The translations under genes were made by a program, and so were the position numbers. A model generated the notes under the pieces. It ran no database searches. It was given only the letters and a program-made list of their open reading frames with translations, and had not been told where the DNA came from. DNA of 64,000 nt, taken from Vulcanimicrobiota bacterium. GTDB taxonomy: Bacteria; Vulcanimicrobiota; Xenobia; Xenobiales; JADMJV01. The DNA lies in contig JAHBVR010000006.1 in NCBI GenBank assembly GCA_019637395.1, positions 1 through 64,000 of the forward strand. Direction: 5' to 3'. Of the stretch, positions 35,534-45,179 are shown one piece after another; positions within the stretch are counted from its first letter, which is position 1; each line of letters starts with the position of its first letter.

Positions 35534-36607
35534 TTAAAAGCGATTCATCCAGCTCGACATCAAACGATGATAAAGATTGAGGCTCTCCACTTCCAGGTAT
35601 TCATTGTCGGCGTGCATATTGGCCCCGCTGGGGCCCCAGCACACAGCCGGGATGCCCGCGTGAGTCCAGTAACGGGCGTCGGAAGCGAAGTGTTCGCGGT
35701 AAAACCGCGGCCTGGCTCCCAACAGTTGTTCTTGCAGCTCCGCCAACTGCACGCACCACCCGTTGGCCGGGTCGACGTAGTGAGCGTAACTGTCCTGCAC
35801 CACCTCAATCTCGGCACCTGGAAAAAACTCGCGCAAATCCGCCTGAATTTCCTGCTGGCTGTGCTCAGGCACGCGCCGGATGTCGATCTTCAAAGTCACC
35901 TTGTCGGGCACGCGGTTATGGCTGGATTCGGCGAGAATTCCGGTGGGAGTGGCGGTGGTTCGCCAGACCGCCTCATCGGGAGCGGGATATTTTTGCAGCA
36001 ATCGGGCCAGCCCCTCGGAAAGCTGCCCCATGGGATTCTGAGTCTGCCAGGGCATGGCCGCGTGCCCGGGAGTGCCGCTCAGGTGGACCGTCACCCAGTA
36101 AACGCCTTTGGCGGCGTAGCAAATATCGAGGTTGGTGGGTTCGCCCGCGATCATGAAATCCCCCACGAAGCCTTCCGGCACCAGTCGCTCGGCGCCGCGG
36201 TGGCCGCCGATTTCTTCGTCGGTGACGAACTGAATCTGCACATCAGGCCGATCGGCCGGTGATTGGGCGGCCAGATCCCTGACCAGCTGCAGATAGACGG
36301 CGGCTGCCCCCTTCATGTCGTAGCTGCCTCGTCCCCACAACTGGTCGCCGCGCCTTTCGGGAGTAAACTGATGGGCGTGGGCCGGCACCACGTCGAGATG
36401 GGCATTCAGCACCAGGCCGGTGCGCCGTTCGGGCCGGGTGGAGAAGATGACGCTACGAAAGCCCTGATATTCAAAGTCATGGCGGTAGAGGCCGTTCAAA
36501 TCGCCGACCTGGGCAATCACCCAGTCCAGGGCGCGATGGCATTCATCGCGGTTGGCCGAGACCGAAGGGATGGACATCAATTGTTGGGTCAGCTCGATCA
36601 GTTGCAT
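35534..36607 (-). CDS. M20-family metallopeptidase (ArgE/DapE/carboxypeptidase G2-like)
   Basis: Zinc-dependent amidohydrolase/peptidase. Seen: LNAHLDVVP (metal His and catalytic Asp), the GRGSYDMKG bridging Asp, TDEEIGG (catalytic Glu), the dimerisation domain with GTPGHAAMPW, and the final ligand in ANMHADNEYL. 357 residues from ATG 36607 (MQLIELTQQLMSIPSVS), a normal start for the family; the frame is open to 36652. Substrate class (acetylornithine, succinyl-DAP or dipeptide) cannot be decided. 64 bases upstream of the caleosin-like gene on the same strand. Confidence 0.88.
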   Translation of the reverse strand: MQLIELTQQLMSIPSVSANRDECHRALDWVIAQVGDLNGLYRHDFEYQGFRSVIFSTRPERRTGLVLNAHLDVVPAHAHQFTPERRGDQLWGRGSYDMKGAAAVYLQLVRDLAAQSPADRPDVQIQFVTDEEIGGHRGAERLVPEGFVGDFMIAGEPTNLDICYAAKGVYWVTVHLSGTPGHAAMPWQTQNPMGQLSEGLARLLQKYPAPDEAVWRTTATPTGILAESSHNRVPDKVTLKIDIRRVPEHSQQEIQADLREFFPGAEIEVVQDSYAHYVDPANGWCVQLAELQEQLLGARPRFYREHFASDARYWTHAGIPAVCWGPSGANMHADNEYLEVESLNLYHRLMSSWMNRF

Positions 36608-36657
36608 GGCGGGCAATTTGCTGCAGGTCTGCCCGCGACCTTGCGGAAACACGTCGA

Positions 36658-37227
36658 ATGCGGATTCTGCTGTGGCTTTTTTGTCTTACCTCGGCCCTGC
36701 CGGCTCAACCGGTAGCCAGCTTTCAGGGCGCTACCGAGCGCAAAACAACCGAACGCTTCCAGGTGGAGGGTCCCTGGAAGCTGGTCTGGCGCTTCCAGGG
36801 GACGGCCCTGAAAGTCTTCATCCATACCGATTTGTCCGCCCCCAGCGCCAAGCCGATTTCCCAGGCTGGTTCCGGCGATGGCAGTCTGAGCATCGAGCAG
36901 GGTGGCACCTTCTGGTTGGATATCAAGTCGATCGGCAACTACCAGATTTCCGTGGAAAACCAGAGCTCCTCGGCCTTGCCTGTGTTCGAAGGCAATCTGG
37001 AGCGCAAGGGCACCTCGGTGTTCTCGGCGCCGGCCGGCTGGGGTTTCAAATACTCGGGCCAGGGCGTGCTCAAAGCCACCCTGTTTGACGAACAGCGCAA
37101 TCCCGTGGGAACCCCGGCGGTCCTGCTGGGTGGCGGCTCAGGTACGCAAATGATTCACAAGGCCGGCCGGTATTTCTTTATGATCCAGTCGACCGGCCCG
37201 TACCGCATCGAGATTATCCAGCCGTAG
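36658..37227 (+). CDS. Secreted protein with two similar beta-domains, unknown function
   Basis: Not recognised. 189 residues with a clear signal peptide (MRILLWLFCLTSALPAQPVA, cleavage near 16-19). Two halves of about 80 residues repeat the same plan: FQGATERKTTERF...WKLVWRFQG...FWLDIKSIGNYQISVEN and FEGNLERKGTSVF...WGFKYSGQG...YFFMIQSTGPYRIEI. The plan looks like an all-beta module that may bind ligands. Divergent from the M20 gene and 124 bases upstream of groES. Confidence 0.7.
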   Translation: MRILLWLFCLTSALPAQPVASFQGATERKTTERFQVEGPWKLVWRFQGTALKVFIHTDLSAPSAKPISQAGSGDGSLSIEQGGTFWLDIKSIGNYQISVENQSSSALPVFEGNLERKGTSVFSAPAGWGFKYSGQGVLKATLFDEQRNPVGTPAVLLGGGSGTQMIHKAGRYFFMIQSTGPYRIEIIQP

Positions 37228-37268
37228 CTCTAACACAACTCTAACAATGGTCTGCTCTCCCTCTAACA
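37228..37268 (+). promoter_or_regulatory. Three phased CTCTAACA direct repeats upstream of groES
   Basis: CTCTAACA occurs exactly at 37228-37235, 37239-37246 and 37261-37268. Starts are 11 and 22 bases apart, so all lie on one face of the helix. This is the geometry of OmpR/PhoB-family operators (8-bp half-sites with 3-bp spacers). A -35-like TTGACC follows immediately at 37269-37274. No CIRCE inverted repeat (TTAGCACTC...GAGTGCTAA) is present, so HrcA control is not indicated. Confidence 0.5.
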
Positions 37269-37351
37269 TTGACCACCTAGGATACGGTTTGTGAATTACC
37301 CCAGTCACTTGAACGTGGCGAGTGGTTTTTAAAATCAAGGAGGAGCAAGAT

Positions 37352-37657
37352 ATGGCTACCAAGACCGAGTTGAACCTTCGTCCTCTCGGCGAGCGCGTGA
37401 TCGTCCGCGCCCTGCCCCAGGAAGAACGGACCAAGAGCGGCATCTACCTGCCCGATACCGCTAAGGAGAAGCCCCAACAGGGTGAAGTCGTGGCCGTCGG
37501 CAACGGCAAAGTGACCGACGATGGCAAAACCATCCCCATGAATGTGAAAGCCGGCGACAAGGTCCTGTATGGCAAGTACAGCGGCACCGAAGTCAAACTC
37601 GAAGGCGAAGAGTTCCTGATCATCAAGGAATCCGAAATCCTCGCCATCCTTCCCTAA
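37352..37657 (+). CDS. groS: Co-chaperonin GroES
   Basis: Seven-fold lid of the GroEL folding chamber. Seen: [19 protein letters not shown] at the start of the beta-barrel, the mobile loop [20 protein letters not shown], and [20 protein letters not shown]. 101 residues from ATG 37352, with AGGAGG about 8 bases upstream; the in-frame GTG-type extension to 37322 is not needed. 29 bases before groEL, one operon. Confidence 0.97.
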   Translation: MATKTELNLRPLGERVIVRALPQEERTKSGIYLPDTAKEKPQQGEVVAVGNGKVTDDGKTIPMNVKAGDKVLYGKYSGTEVKLEGEEFLIIKESEILAILP

Positions 37658-37674
37658 GTTTTATTTCGAATTAG

Positions 37675-39309
<1,635 letters not shown>

Positions 39310-39330
39310 ATCGTAGTCGTCCGCAAAAAG

Positions 39331-39366
39331 AGACCCCGGTTCGTGGCTGAACCGGGGTCTTTTATC
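39331..39366 (+). terminator. Rho-independent terminator of groESL
   Basis: AGACCCCGGTTC, a GTGGCT loop, then GAACCGGGGTCT (12-bp perfect stem) and TTTT on the plus strand, 22 bases past the groEL stop. Confidence 0.92.
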
Positions 39367-39778
39367 TTTCGAGCATAATCCATTCCACCGCCCCCAGCGG
39401 CCCCACCACCGTCAGCAACAGGTGGCTGACCAGCGCCACCGTCAGAGTGAAAGCCAGCGACTTGCGGTCACGCGTTCCCTCCCGGCGCCAGCCCAATACC
39501 AGGCCGGAAGTGAGCCAGCAAAGCATCCACAATCCGGCCAACTGGAGCAGGCCTCCGGCCCAGGCCAGCAAGCCGCCATCGGCATTGGCCAGCAGGTCAT
39601 TGGGTCCGGTCCAGCCATCCATGAGAGCAATCCAGGCCACCAGGCAAAGTTGGGCGCAGCTGCAGGCGACCTGTCCCACCAGCATACGCGGGCGCAGGCG
39701 GGTTTCCAAAATGCGCCGCCAACTGGCCCAGCCGAACCAGTGCGAGAGCACCATCAAAACCACCGCCAAATTGGTCAT
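39362..39778 (-). CDS. Small polytopic membrane protein, unknown function
   Basis: Not recognised. 138 residues from ATG 39778 (MTNLAVVLMVLSHWFGWASW) with four predicted membrane helices (about 4-20, 33-52, 67-90, 110-130). GGAAAG lies about 9 bases upstream; a TTG start at 39808 is possible. Convergent with groEL, ending right at its terminator. Confidence 0.6.
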   Translation of the reverse strand: MTNLAVVLMVLSHWFGWASWRRILETRLRPRMLVGQVACSCAQLCLVAWIALMDGWTGPNDLLANADGGLLAWAGGLLQLAGLWMLCWLTSGLVLGWRREGTRDRKSLAFTLTVALVSHLLLTVVGPLGAVEWIMLER

Positions 39779-39808
39779 CTTTATATCTTTCCGCTCCTGG
39801 CGCAACAA

Positions 39809-39990
39809 CCTTGCCCAGGCAGTTCACAAACTGTTTACATCCGTGGGACCCGATTAAGGACAAACCAAGGATGCCGGTTTAAAGTGAATTCATCGAAGCG
39901 CCTAACGGCGCGCCGATGTGAATGCGTTGAAGGTCGCTCCCTCAGAGTTGAGGCCCCGCCGGTTCGTCCGGCGGGGTATTTTTTTTGCCG
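39809..39990 (+). ncRNA. Candidate attenuated leader or small RNA before the threonine aldolase gene
   Basis: The spacer upstream of the aldolase gene ends in a strong intrinsic terminator, yet no plus-strand gene ends there. That implies a short plus-strand transcript, either an attenuated 5' leader of the aldolase gene or a separate small RNA. ATTCATCG and CGATGTGAAT (39887-39922) could form an upstream hairpin. No known riboswitch is recognised. Confidence 0.35.
39954..39988 (+). terminator. Intrinsic terminator 20 bases upstream of the aldolase start
   Basis: CCCCGCCGG, a TTCGT loop, CCGGCGGGG, then TATTTTTTTT. Perfect 9-bp stem and eight T residues on the plus strand. The terminator faces into the gene that starts at 40007. 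Confidence 0.9.
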
Positions 39991-40006
39991 GGGAGAATGG
40001 GGCTTG

Positions 40007-41032
40007 ATGCGATTTGATTTTGCCAGTGACAACACGGCCGGGATGTGCCCGGAAGCTCGGCAGGCTTTGCTGGAAGCCGATCAGGGACATATCCCTTCTT
40101 ACGGTAACGACGAGTGGACCCAGCGGGCCAGCGACGCCATCCGCCGCCTATTTGAGAAGGAGTGCGAAGTCTTCTTTGTTTTCAACGGCACCGCCGCCAA
40201 CTCGCTGGCCCTGGCCTCGCTGTGTCAGAGCTATCACAGTGTTATCTGTCACGAATTGGCCCACGTGGAGACCGATGAATGCGGCGCTCCCGAATTCTTT
40301 TCCAATGGCACCAAGCTGTTGCTGGCCAGCGGCGAGCAGGGCAAACTACACCCGCCGGAGGTGGAGCGGCTGGTCAAAAAGCGCACGGACATTCATTACC
40401 CGAAGCCCAAGACGCTGACCATCACCCAATCCACCGAGTGCGGCACCGTCTATTCTTTGGCAGAACTGGAAGAGTTGCGCGATTTGGCGCGCTCGCTGGG
40501 TCTAAAAATCCACATGGATGGCGCCCGTTTCGCCAATGCCTGCGCCGGTCTGGATGAATCTCCCGGGCGCATTGTCGGCAGCGCCGGCGTGGACGTGCTC
40601 TCGCTGGGGGGCTGCAAAATGGGCATGGCGCTGGGCGAAGCCGTGGTCTTTTTCAACCTGGACCTGGCCGAAGACTTCGCCTATCGCTGCAAGCAAGCCG
40701 GTCAACTGGCCTCCAAGATGCGTTACCTCACGGCACCCTGGGTGGGCATGCTGACGGAAGGGAACTGGCTGCGCCACGCCCGCCACGCCAACGGGATGGC
40801 CAGACGCCTGGGCGACGGCCTTAAGGAGCTGGGCATCGAGGTTCTTTACCCGGTTCAATCCAACGCCGTTTTCGTCACTTTAGGGGACGCCAAGATCGAG
40901 AAGCTGCGCTCGGCCGGCTGGGCCTTCTATCAGTTCATCGGCACCGGTGGAGCTCGCTTCGTCTGTCCCTGGAACACCAGCCAGCAAGCCGTCGACGATT
41001 TGCTCAGAGCGATCCGGTCACTGTCAAACTGA
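40007..41032 (+). CDS. ltaE: Low-specificity L-threonine aldolase
   Basis: PLP enzyme that cleaves threonine/allo-threonine to glycine and acetaldehyde, a glycine source. Seen: FASDNTAGMCPEARQALLEA, the YGNDEWT box, HMDGARFANA (PLP-binding Asp and Arg), and the Schiff-base Lys in LGGCKMGMALGEAVVFF. 341 residues from ATG 40007, with GGGAG upstream; the much longer open frame back to 39422 is noise. It fits functionally with the glycine cleavage operon elsewhere in the window. Ends overlapping the convergent FAA hydrolase-family gene by 29 bases. Confidence 0.9.
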   Translation: MRFDFASDNTAGMCPEARQALLEADQGHIPSYGNDEWTQRASDAIRRLFEKECEVFFVFNGTAANSLALASLCQSYHSVICHELAHVETDECGAPEFFSNGTKLLLASGEQGKLHPPEVERLVKKRTDIHYPKPKTLTITQSTECGTVYSLAELEELRDLARSLGLKIHMDGARFANACAGLDESPGRIVGSAGVDVLSLGGCKMGMALGEAVVFFNLDLAEDFAYRCKQAGQLASKMRYLTAPWVGMLTEGNWLRHARHANGMARRLGDGLKELGIEVLYPVQSNAVFVTLGDAKIEKLRSAGWAFYQFIGTGGARFVCPWNTSQQAVDDLLRAIRSLSN

Positions 41033-41696
41033 GCTGGTCAAGGCCTTCAATGCCGCCGTCGAGCACGTCACCCGGCCGCACGGGACCGACTCCGGCGGGA
41101 GTACCCGTGAAAATCAAATCCCCCGGTTCCAGCGTGAAAAGCCTCGACAGGTGGGCGATGATCTCGGGAACCTTCCAAATCATCTGTTCCAAATCACCGG
41201 ATTGAATACGGCGCCCGTTGATGTCCAGATAGATCGCACCACTGTGGAGATGCCCGACTTGCTGGACCGACCAGATAGGGGAACAGGGAGCCGAAAAATC
41301 AAAACCCTTGGCGGAATCCCAGGGACGACCGGCTTTCTTGGCTTCCGCCTGCAAGTCGCGGCGCGTCATATCCAGGCCCACCGCGTATCCGAAGATATGT
41401 GTCAGCGCCTCTTCGGCGCTCAAATTGAGGCCACCCCGATCGAGGGCCACCACCAGCTCAATCTCGTGGTGCACGTCTTGACTCAAGGGGGGGTAAGGGA
41501 AGCTGGCGCCGTGGTAGGCAGCCTGAGGCGGTTTGGAAAAGAAGAAGGGAGGGTTCCGAGTCGGATCACCACCCATTTCGCGAGCATGCTCGGCATAATT
41601 TTGGCCCACACAATAGATACGCCGCACAGGAAAGGCGGCCTGGTGCTGGCTGATCGGCAAACGGACCTGAGAAGGAGGAGTAAAAACATATTCCAT
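41004..41696 (-). CDS. Fumarylacetoacetate hydrolase-family protein
   Basis: Metal-dependent hydrolase/decarboxylase of the FAH (MhpD/UGL) superfamily, often acting on acylpyruvates in aromatic or amino acid breakdown. Seen: YCVGQNYAEHAREMG, the metal ligands in HHEIELVVALDRGG, GYAVGLDMTRRDLQ, KGFDFSAPCSP, and GDLIFTGTPAGVGPV. About 230 residues from ATG 41696 with AAGG 7 bases upstream. Single gene; substrate not predictable. Confidence 0.88.
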   Translation of the reverse strand: MEYVFTPPSQVRLPISQHQAAFPVRRIYCVGQNYAEHAREMGGDPTRNPPFFFSKPPQAAYHGASFPYPPLSQDVHHEIELVVALDRGGLNLSAEEALTHIFGYAVGLDMTRRDLQAEAKKAGRPWDSAKGFDFSAPCSPIWSVQQVGHLHSGAIYLDINGRRIQSGDLEQMIWKVPEIIAHLSRLFTLEPGDLIFTGTPAGVGPVRPGDVLDGGIEGLDQLSLTVTGSL

Positions 41697-41785
41697 AGCC
41701 ACGCCTTGGCCTCGCCCGGGCCGGCCCCCTTCTGACCGTAACCGAGGTTATGGAGGCGGCCGCCTCCCGGGTGTAGTCTGGTGGC

Positions 41786-42670
41786 ATGGACTTTGACTGG
41801 GATGAACAAACCGCCATTTACCTGAGCCTGGCGCCCGCCGAACACGTCTGGCGCCTGCTTGACCGTTTCAGCGCCGAACGCTTCGCGCGCACCTTGACCG
41901 CCAAGCGCGGCCTGGCCCGACTTAGCGACGAACAAATCGAACATTACCGTCAGGCTCCCTTCTTCGACCTTCACCACCGCGAGATCTCAACCGACTCCAG
42001 TCGCGGCTTGATTCCCGGAGCGGCCATCAGCACCCGCCAGCTACCCTGGATTCCGCCCCTGGTCAAAGTCAGCGACATCCTGCGGCAGCTCAGTCCGCCG
42101 GTGCGCGAACGCGTCCTTAGCGCGCTCCAACCCCAACTGGCCGCTCTGCTGCGCGAACGGATCCGGCAGAACTGGAAATTCACACCCGAAGCTCGCCAAC
42201 AATTGATCCTACGCGCTCGCTTTGACCGTGAACTCTTCGAATGCTTCGGCAAACGTTCTCCTTCCGCCGTGGCCGAGTGGCTGATCGATCGCCTGTTTTT
42301 TGGGATGGGCGCGGTGGCCAGCCTGTGCGAGATTCACCCGCTGCTCAACCGCGAGGCGCGCAAGCATTCCGGATTGAGGCATCGCCTCAAAAAGGGAGGG
42401 GGATGCCCGCTCGATCGCTGCCAGCAACTGGCCATTGTGCTGATGAGCCTGCCGCCGGAAGTGAGCGCCCAACTATTCAAGGTTCTCACTCCCGAAGTCG
42501 TGCAGCAGGTCACTCTCTCGATTTCCCGCCTGCCGCCCATCTCCCCCGAACTGAGAGAACGGGTCATCTCGGAAGTTACGGACCTCAGCCTGGAGGACCT
42601 GGAAGCAACCGCTCGCCTGGAGGCCGAAGAGTTCGGCCAGTTTCTCAAGCGTTACCTGGAAGGCGAGTAA
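41786..42670 (+). CDS. FliG-like protein outside a flagellar context
   Basis: 294 residues, no membrane segment. C-terminal part (about 210-290) reads like a FliG N-terminal domain: LAIVLMSLPPEVSAQLFKVL, TPEVVQQVTLSISRL, SPELRERVISEV. The first 55 residues repeat the pattern loosely (TAIYLSLAPAEHVWRLLDRF), and the middle (VSDILRQLSPPVRERVLSAL and on) recalls the FliG middle-domain armadillo helices. FliG is the flagellar rotor switch protein. No flagellar gene is in the window, so it may be a repurposed paralogue. Start ATG 41786; single gene. Confidence 0.55.
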   Translation: MDFDWDEQTAIYLSLAPAEHVWRLLDRFSAERFARTLTAKRGLARLSDEQIEHYRQAPFFDLHHREISTDSSRGLIPGAAISTRQLPWIPPLVKVSDILRQLSPPVRERVLSALQPQLAALLRERIRQNWKFTPEARQQLILRARFDRELFECFGKRSPSAVAEWLIDRLFFGMGAVASLCEIHPLLNREARKHSGLRHRLKKGGGCPLDRCQQLAIVLMSLPPEVSAQLFKVLTPEVVQQVTLSISRLPPISPELRERVISEVTDLSLEDLEATARLEAEEFGQFLKRYLEGE

Positions 42671-42685
42671 ACCCTGTAGGTGAGC

Positions 42686-43558
42686 TTACCGGGCACTCAC
42701 GAAGCGTCCCCCGGTCTGTCCGGCGATTTCCTGCAGAATCGCCGCCCCACTCCAATCATTCCCAATGTGGACCGTGGAGAAAGAAATCTCTCGCTCGCTC
42801 CAGGCGTGGGCGGCCTGCCAGATAGCCATTTCGGCATCGCCTAAAATCCCATCACTCACCACCACCACCCGGCGGGCCTGGGTGGAATGTCCGAGAGTGG
42901 AAGTGGCCAATTGGATGGCCGGAGCCAGGAAGGTTCCGCTTTTGGCCGGCCGGCTATTGGTGAGCGCGCGGCCGAGTTGCTCTCGACTGAGCACACCGCC
43001 ATGCCCGTTGACCACCACTTCAGGTTGGGAGCCGAAGGCGACCACCCAGACGCGGTCGCTCGACGACTGCCTGGCATAAATTTTGGCCGCGGCATCCACA
43101 GCCACCTCCACTCCCTGCTGAAACACGGAACCACTCACATCCACCAACAAGACGACGGCACAACTGGTCGAGGAATTGAGGCCCAGGAACTGGTCGATGT
43201 TCACACTGGCAAAGTCTCTGCCCGGCTCGGGTGCGGCGGCCTGAGCCTCAGGCACCGCGAAAGAGACCGGATTGGCCTGGCGCGATTGATAGCGAGGGTA
43301 GGAAGGGTTCGGCTCCGACCGGGGAACCAGAACCTTCTCCACAGGTGAAGAGGGAGCTTGCCCAACGAGCAAGGCATGCCGTTCGCGAGGCAAAGGAGAC
43401 GGCGGGAGGGGCAGGCTCTGGGTCTCCGTCTCGGCCAATTGCGAACTTCTCTGCTCCGCAGGCAGGCTCTGGGCGCGCGGCGGAGTCCAGTCGGGCACGG
43501 GTGTGGACGCATTACACCCCCATAGCAAGAAACCCAACAAACCCACCCAAAATCTCAT
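42686..43558 (-). CDS. VWA-domain lipoprotein
   Basis: Exported, lipid-anchored von Willebrand A protein. Seen: signal peptide with lipobox (MRFWVGLLGFLLWGC), a Pro/Ser/Gln-rich linker (to about 130), then a VWA fold with the metal site VDVSGSVFQQG (DxSxS) and VVVVSDGILGD. 290 residues from ATG 43558; the frame is open to 43594. Ligand unknown. Convergent with the FliG-like gene (16-base spacer). Confidence 0.82.
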   Translation of the reverse strand: MRFWVGLLGFLLWGCNASTPVPDWTPPRAQSLPAEQRSSQLAETETQSLPLPPSPLPRERHALLVGQAPSSPVEKVLVPRSEPNPSYPRYQSRQANPVSFAVPEAQAAAPEPGRDFASVNIDQFLGLNSSTSCAVVLLVDVSGSVFQQGVEVAVDAAAKIYARQSSSDRVWVVAFGSQPEVVVNGHGGVLSREQLGRALTNSRPAKSGTFLAPAIQLATSTLGHSTQARRVVVVSDGILGDAEMAIWQAAHAWSEREISFSTVHIGNDWSGAAILQEIAGQTGGRFVSAR

Positions 43559-43604
43559 CCACTTATGATAGTGGACCGCTGGAAACTTGTCCAAGGGATG
43601 TAGC

Positions 43605-45014
43605 TCAGTGGCTCCAGGCGGGATGAAGCAGGCGGTCTTTGAGGGTGCCGGCCGGCACCGGTGGGCAAATGTAGTTTCCCTGCACGTAGCGCACCCCGAG
43701 AGCTCGCATTCGGGTCAACTGCTCGCGGGTTTCCACTTGCTCGGCCCAGACCTGGCATTGGAGCACGTGGGCCAGTTGGACGGTGGCGCCTATCAGAGCA
43801 TCGCTGCTCGGGTCACCGACCAGGCTGGCGTCAAGCTTAAGGTGGCCGATATTGAAGTCTTTGAAACTACGCAGAGAGAATTGTTCGCCAGTGAAGTCGT
43901 CGACGGCCAACTGGACCTGCCACTGAGAAAGAGAGATTAGAGTTTCGGCCATGAGGTCGCCGTCCCGGGTGAGGTCAGACTGGCTGATTTCCAGGATCAG
44001 GTGATCAGGGCGGGACACTTTGCTCTGACGCAGCAACTTCAGGAAATGGCGGGCAAAGGAGGCCTGCAACAATTCCTGGCTGGACAGATTGAGCGAAAGA
44101 CTGAGATTTTTGAGTTGGCCGGCCAGGCGCAGGGCTTCCCGGAGGACCCATTCGCCAATGGAAATCATGCAGCCGGTTCGGTGGGCTATATCCAAGAAAT
44201 CACCGGGATAGAGCAACCCGTGCTGCGGATGGTCCCAACGCAAAAGAACCTCCACTCCTTGAAAAGTGGAAGTTTGAAGGTCGACGACCGGTTGAAAATG
44301 CAATACGAACTCGTCGTTGCGTTCGGCATTTTGCAAGGCTTCGGCCAGGCGGGCGCGGCGCCGGCTTTCTTGCTCCAGGAAGGGGCTGTAAACCTGGATC
44401 TGATTACGCCCTCTGCGTTTCGCCAGGCGCTGGCACAGGTGCAGGCGACGCCACACGTCAGCGGGCTGGTCGTCGTCCTGGACGACGACCACGGCACAAC
44501 AGCCGGAGACAAGCAAATAATGGGAATCCGCGGCCACAGGCTCCTGGACATATTCCAGCAGGCGCTGAGCCAGAGCCAGTGAGGCCTGATGGGCGGCCTG
44601 CCGGCCTTCGGCTCCGGACACGGGTAGAGAGAGAAAAATTAAGAATTCGTCTTCCTGCCCGCGGACCAGAGTTTCCTGGAAGGCGAGGCGCTGGCCTAGC
44701 CGCTGGGCCAAGGAGCGCAACAAGGCGTCGCCAATCTCATTCCCGAGAGAAAAATTAATACTGTGAAGTTGGTCAATATCGAGAGAAACCAGAGCGATTA
44801 TAGCCTGATGGTTACGGACTTTGGCGAATTCAGCTTCGAGATATCTCTCGGCCAATCGTAAATTCGGTAGGCCGGTCAGGGGGTCGGAAAAGGCCAGCCG
44901 CTGAACTTCGTACTCCGCTCCGTGCGCTTTCTGGCGAAGTTCTTCGAGTTCGGCCTGCAGCCAGCGATTGCGGGTTTCCGTCTCATTCAGGCGGAACTGC
45001 AAGTCCTGGATCAT
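43605..45014 (-). CDS. GGDEF-EAL protein, probably degenerate
   Basis: Cytoplasmic c-di-GMP family protein without a sensor domain: N-terminal coiled coil (1-45), GGDEF (about 45-210) and EAL (about 230-465). The cyclase signature is RGQEDEF instead of GGDEF and so is likely inactive. In the EAL domain the motif is EVLLRW, NLSSQE and LEISQSDL are present, and DDFTGEQFSL replaces DDFGTGYSSL; both metal Asp remain, so phosphodiesterase or ligand-binding function is possible. ATG 45014 preferred to TTG 45035, because the GGAGG lies between them. Confidence 0.8.
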   Translation of the reverse strand: MIQDLQFRLNETETRNRWLQAELEELRQKAHGAEYEVQRLAFSDPLTGLPNLRLAERYLEAEFAKVRNHQAIIALVSLDIDQLHSINFSLGNEIGDALLRSLAQRLGQRLAFQETLVRGQEDEFLIFLSLPVSGAEGRQAAHQASLALAQRLLEYVQEPVAADSHYLLVSGCCAVVVVQDDDQPADVWRRLHLCQRLAKRRGRNQIQVYSPFLEQESRRRARLAEALQNAERNDEFVLHFQPVVDLQTSTFQGVEVLLRWDHPQHGLLYPGDFLDIAHRTGCMISIGEWVLREALRLAGQLKNLSLSLNLSSQELLQASFARHFLKLLRQSKVSRPDHLILEISQSDLTRDGDLMAETLISLSQWQVQLAVDDFTGEQFSLRSFKDFNIGHLKLDASLVGDPSSDALIGATVQLAHVLQCQVWAEQVETREQLTRMRALGVRYVQGNYICPPVPAGTLKDRLLHPAWSH

Positions 45015-45179
45015 CTTTTCCAAGAGGTCCTCCAAGCAGGCATTTTTTCTTTATTTTCTGCCGTTTGTGCTTATTCCTTTCCTGATTGGGAATCTATAAT
45101 TTCCCAATTCACTGAAAGGCCAGCCGCTTCAACTGACCGAAAGTCCAGAACATGAATTTTATCGACCCGGGGGACGCTG

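Noticed and set aside
37228-37351. CIRCE element before groES
   Set aside because: No TTAGCACTC-N9-GAGTGCTAA-like inverted repeat is present.
39422-40006. A 195-codon extension of the threonine aldolase frame
   Set aside because: It runs through a terminator and antisense to a membrane protein gene; the enzyme homology begins at 40007.
43597-43614. GGATGTAGCTCAGTGGC, similar to the 5' end of a tRNA
   Set aside because: No acceptor, anticodon or T-arm follows, and the string overlaps the 3' end of an intact coding gene; chance match.
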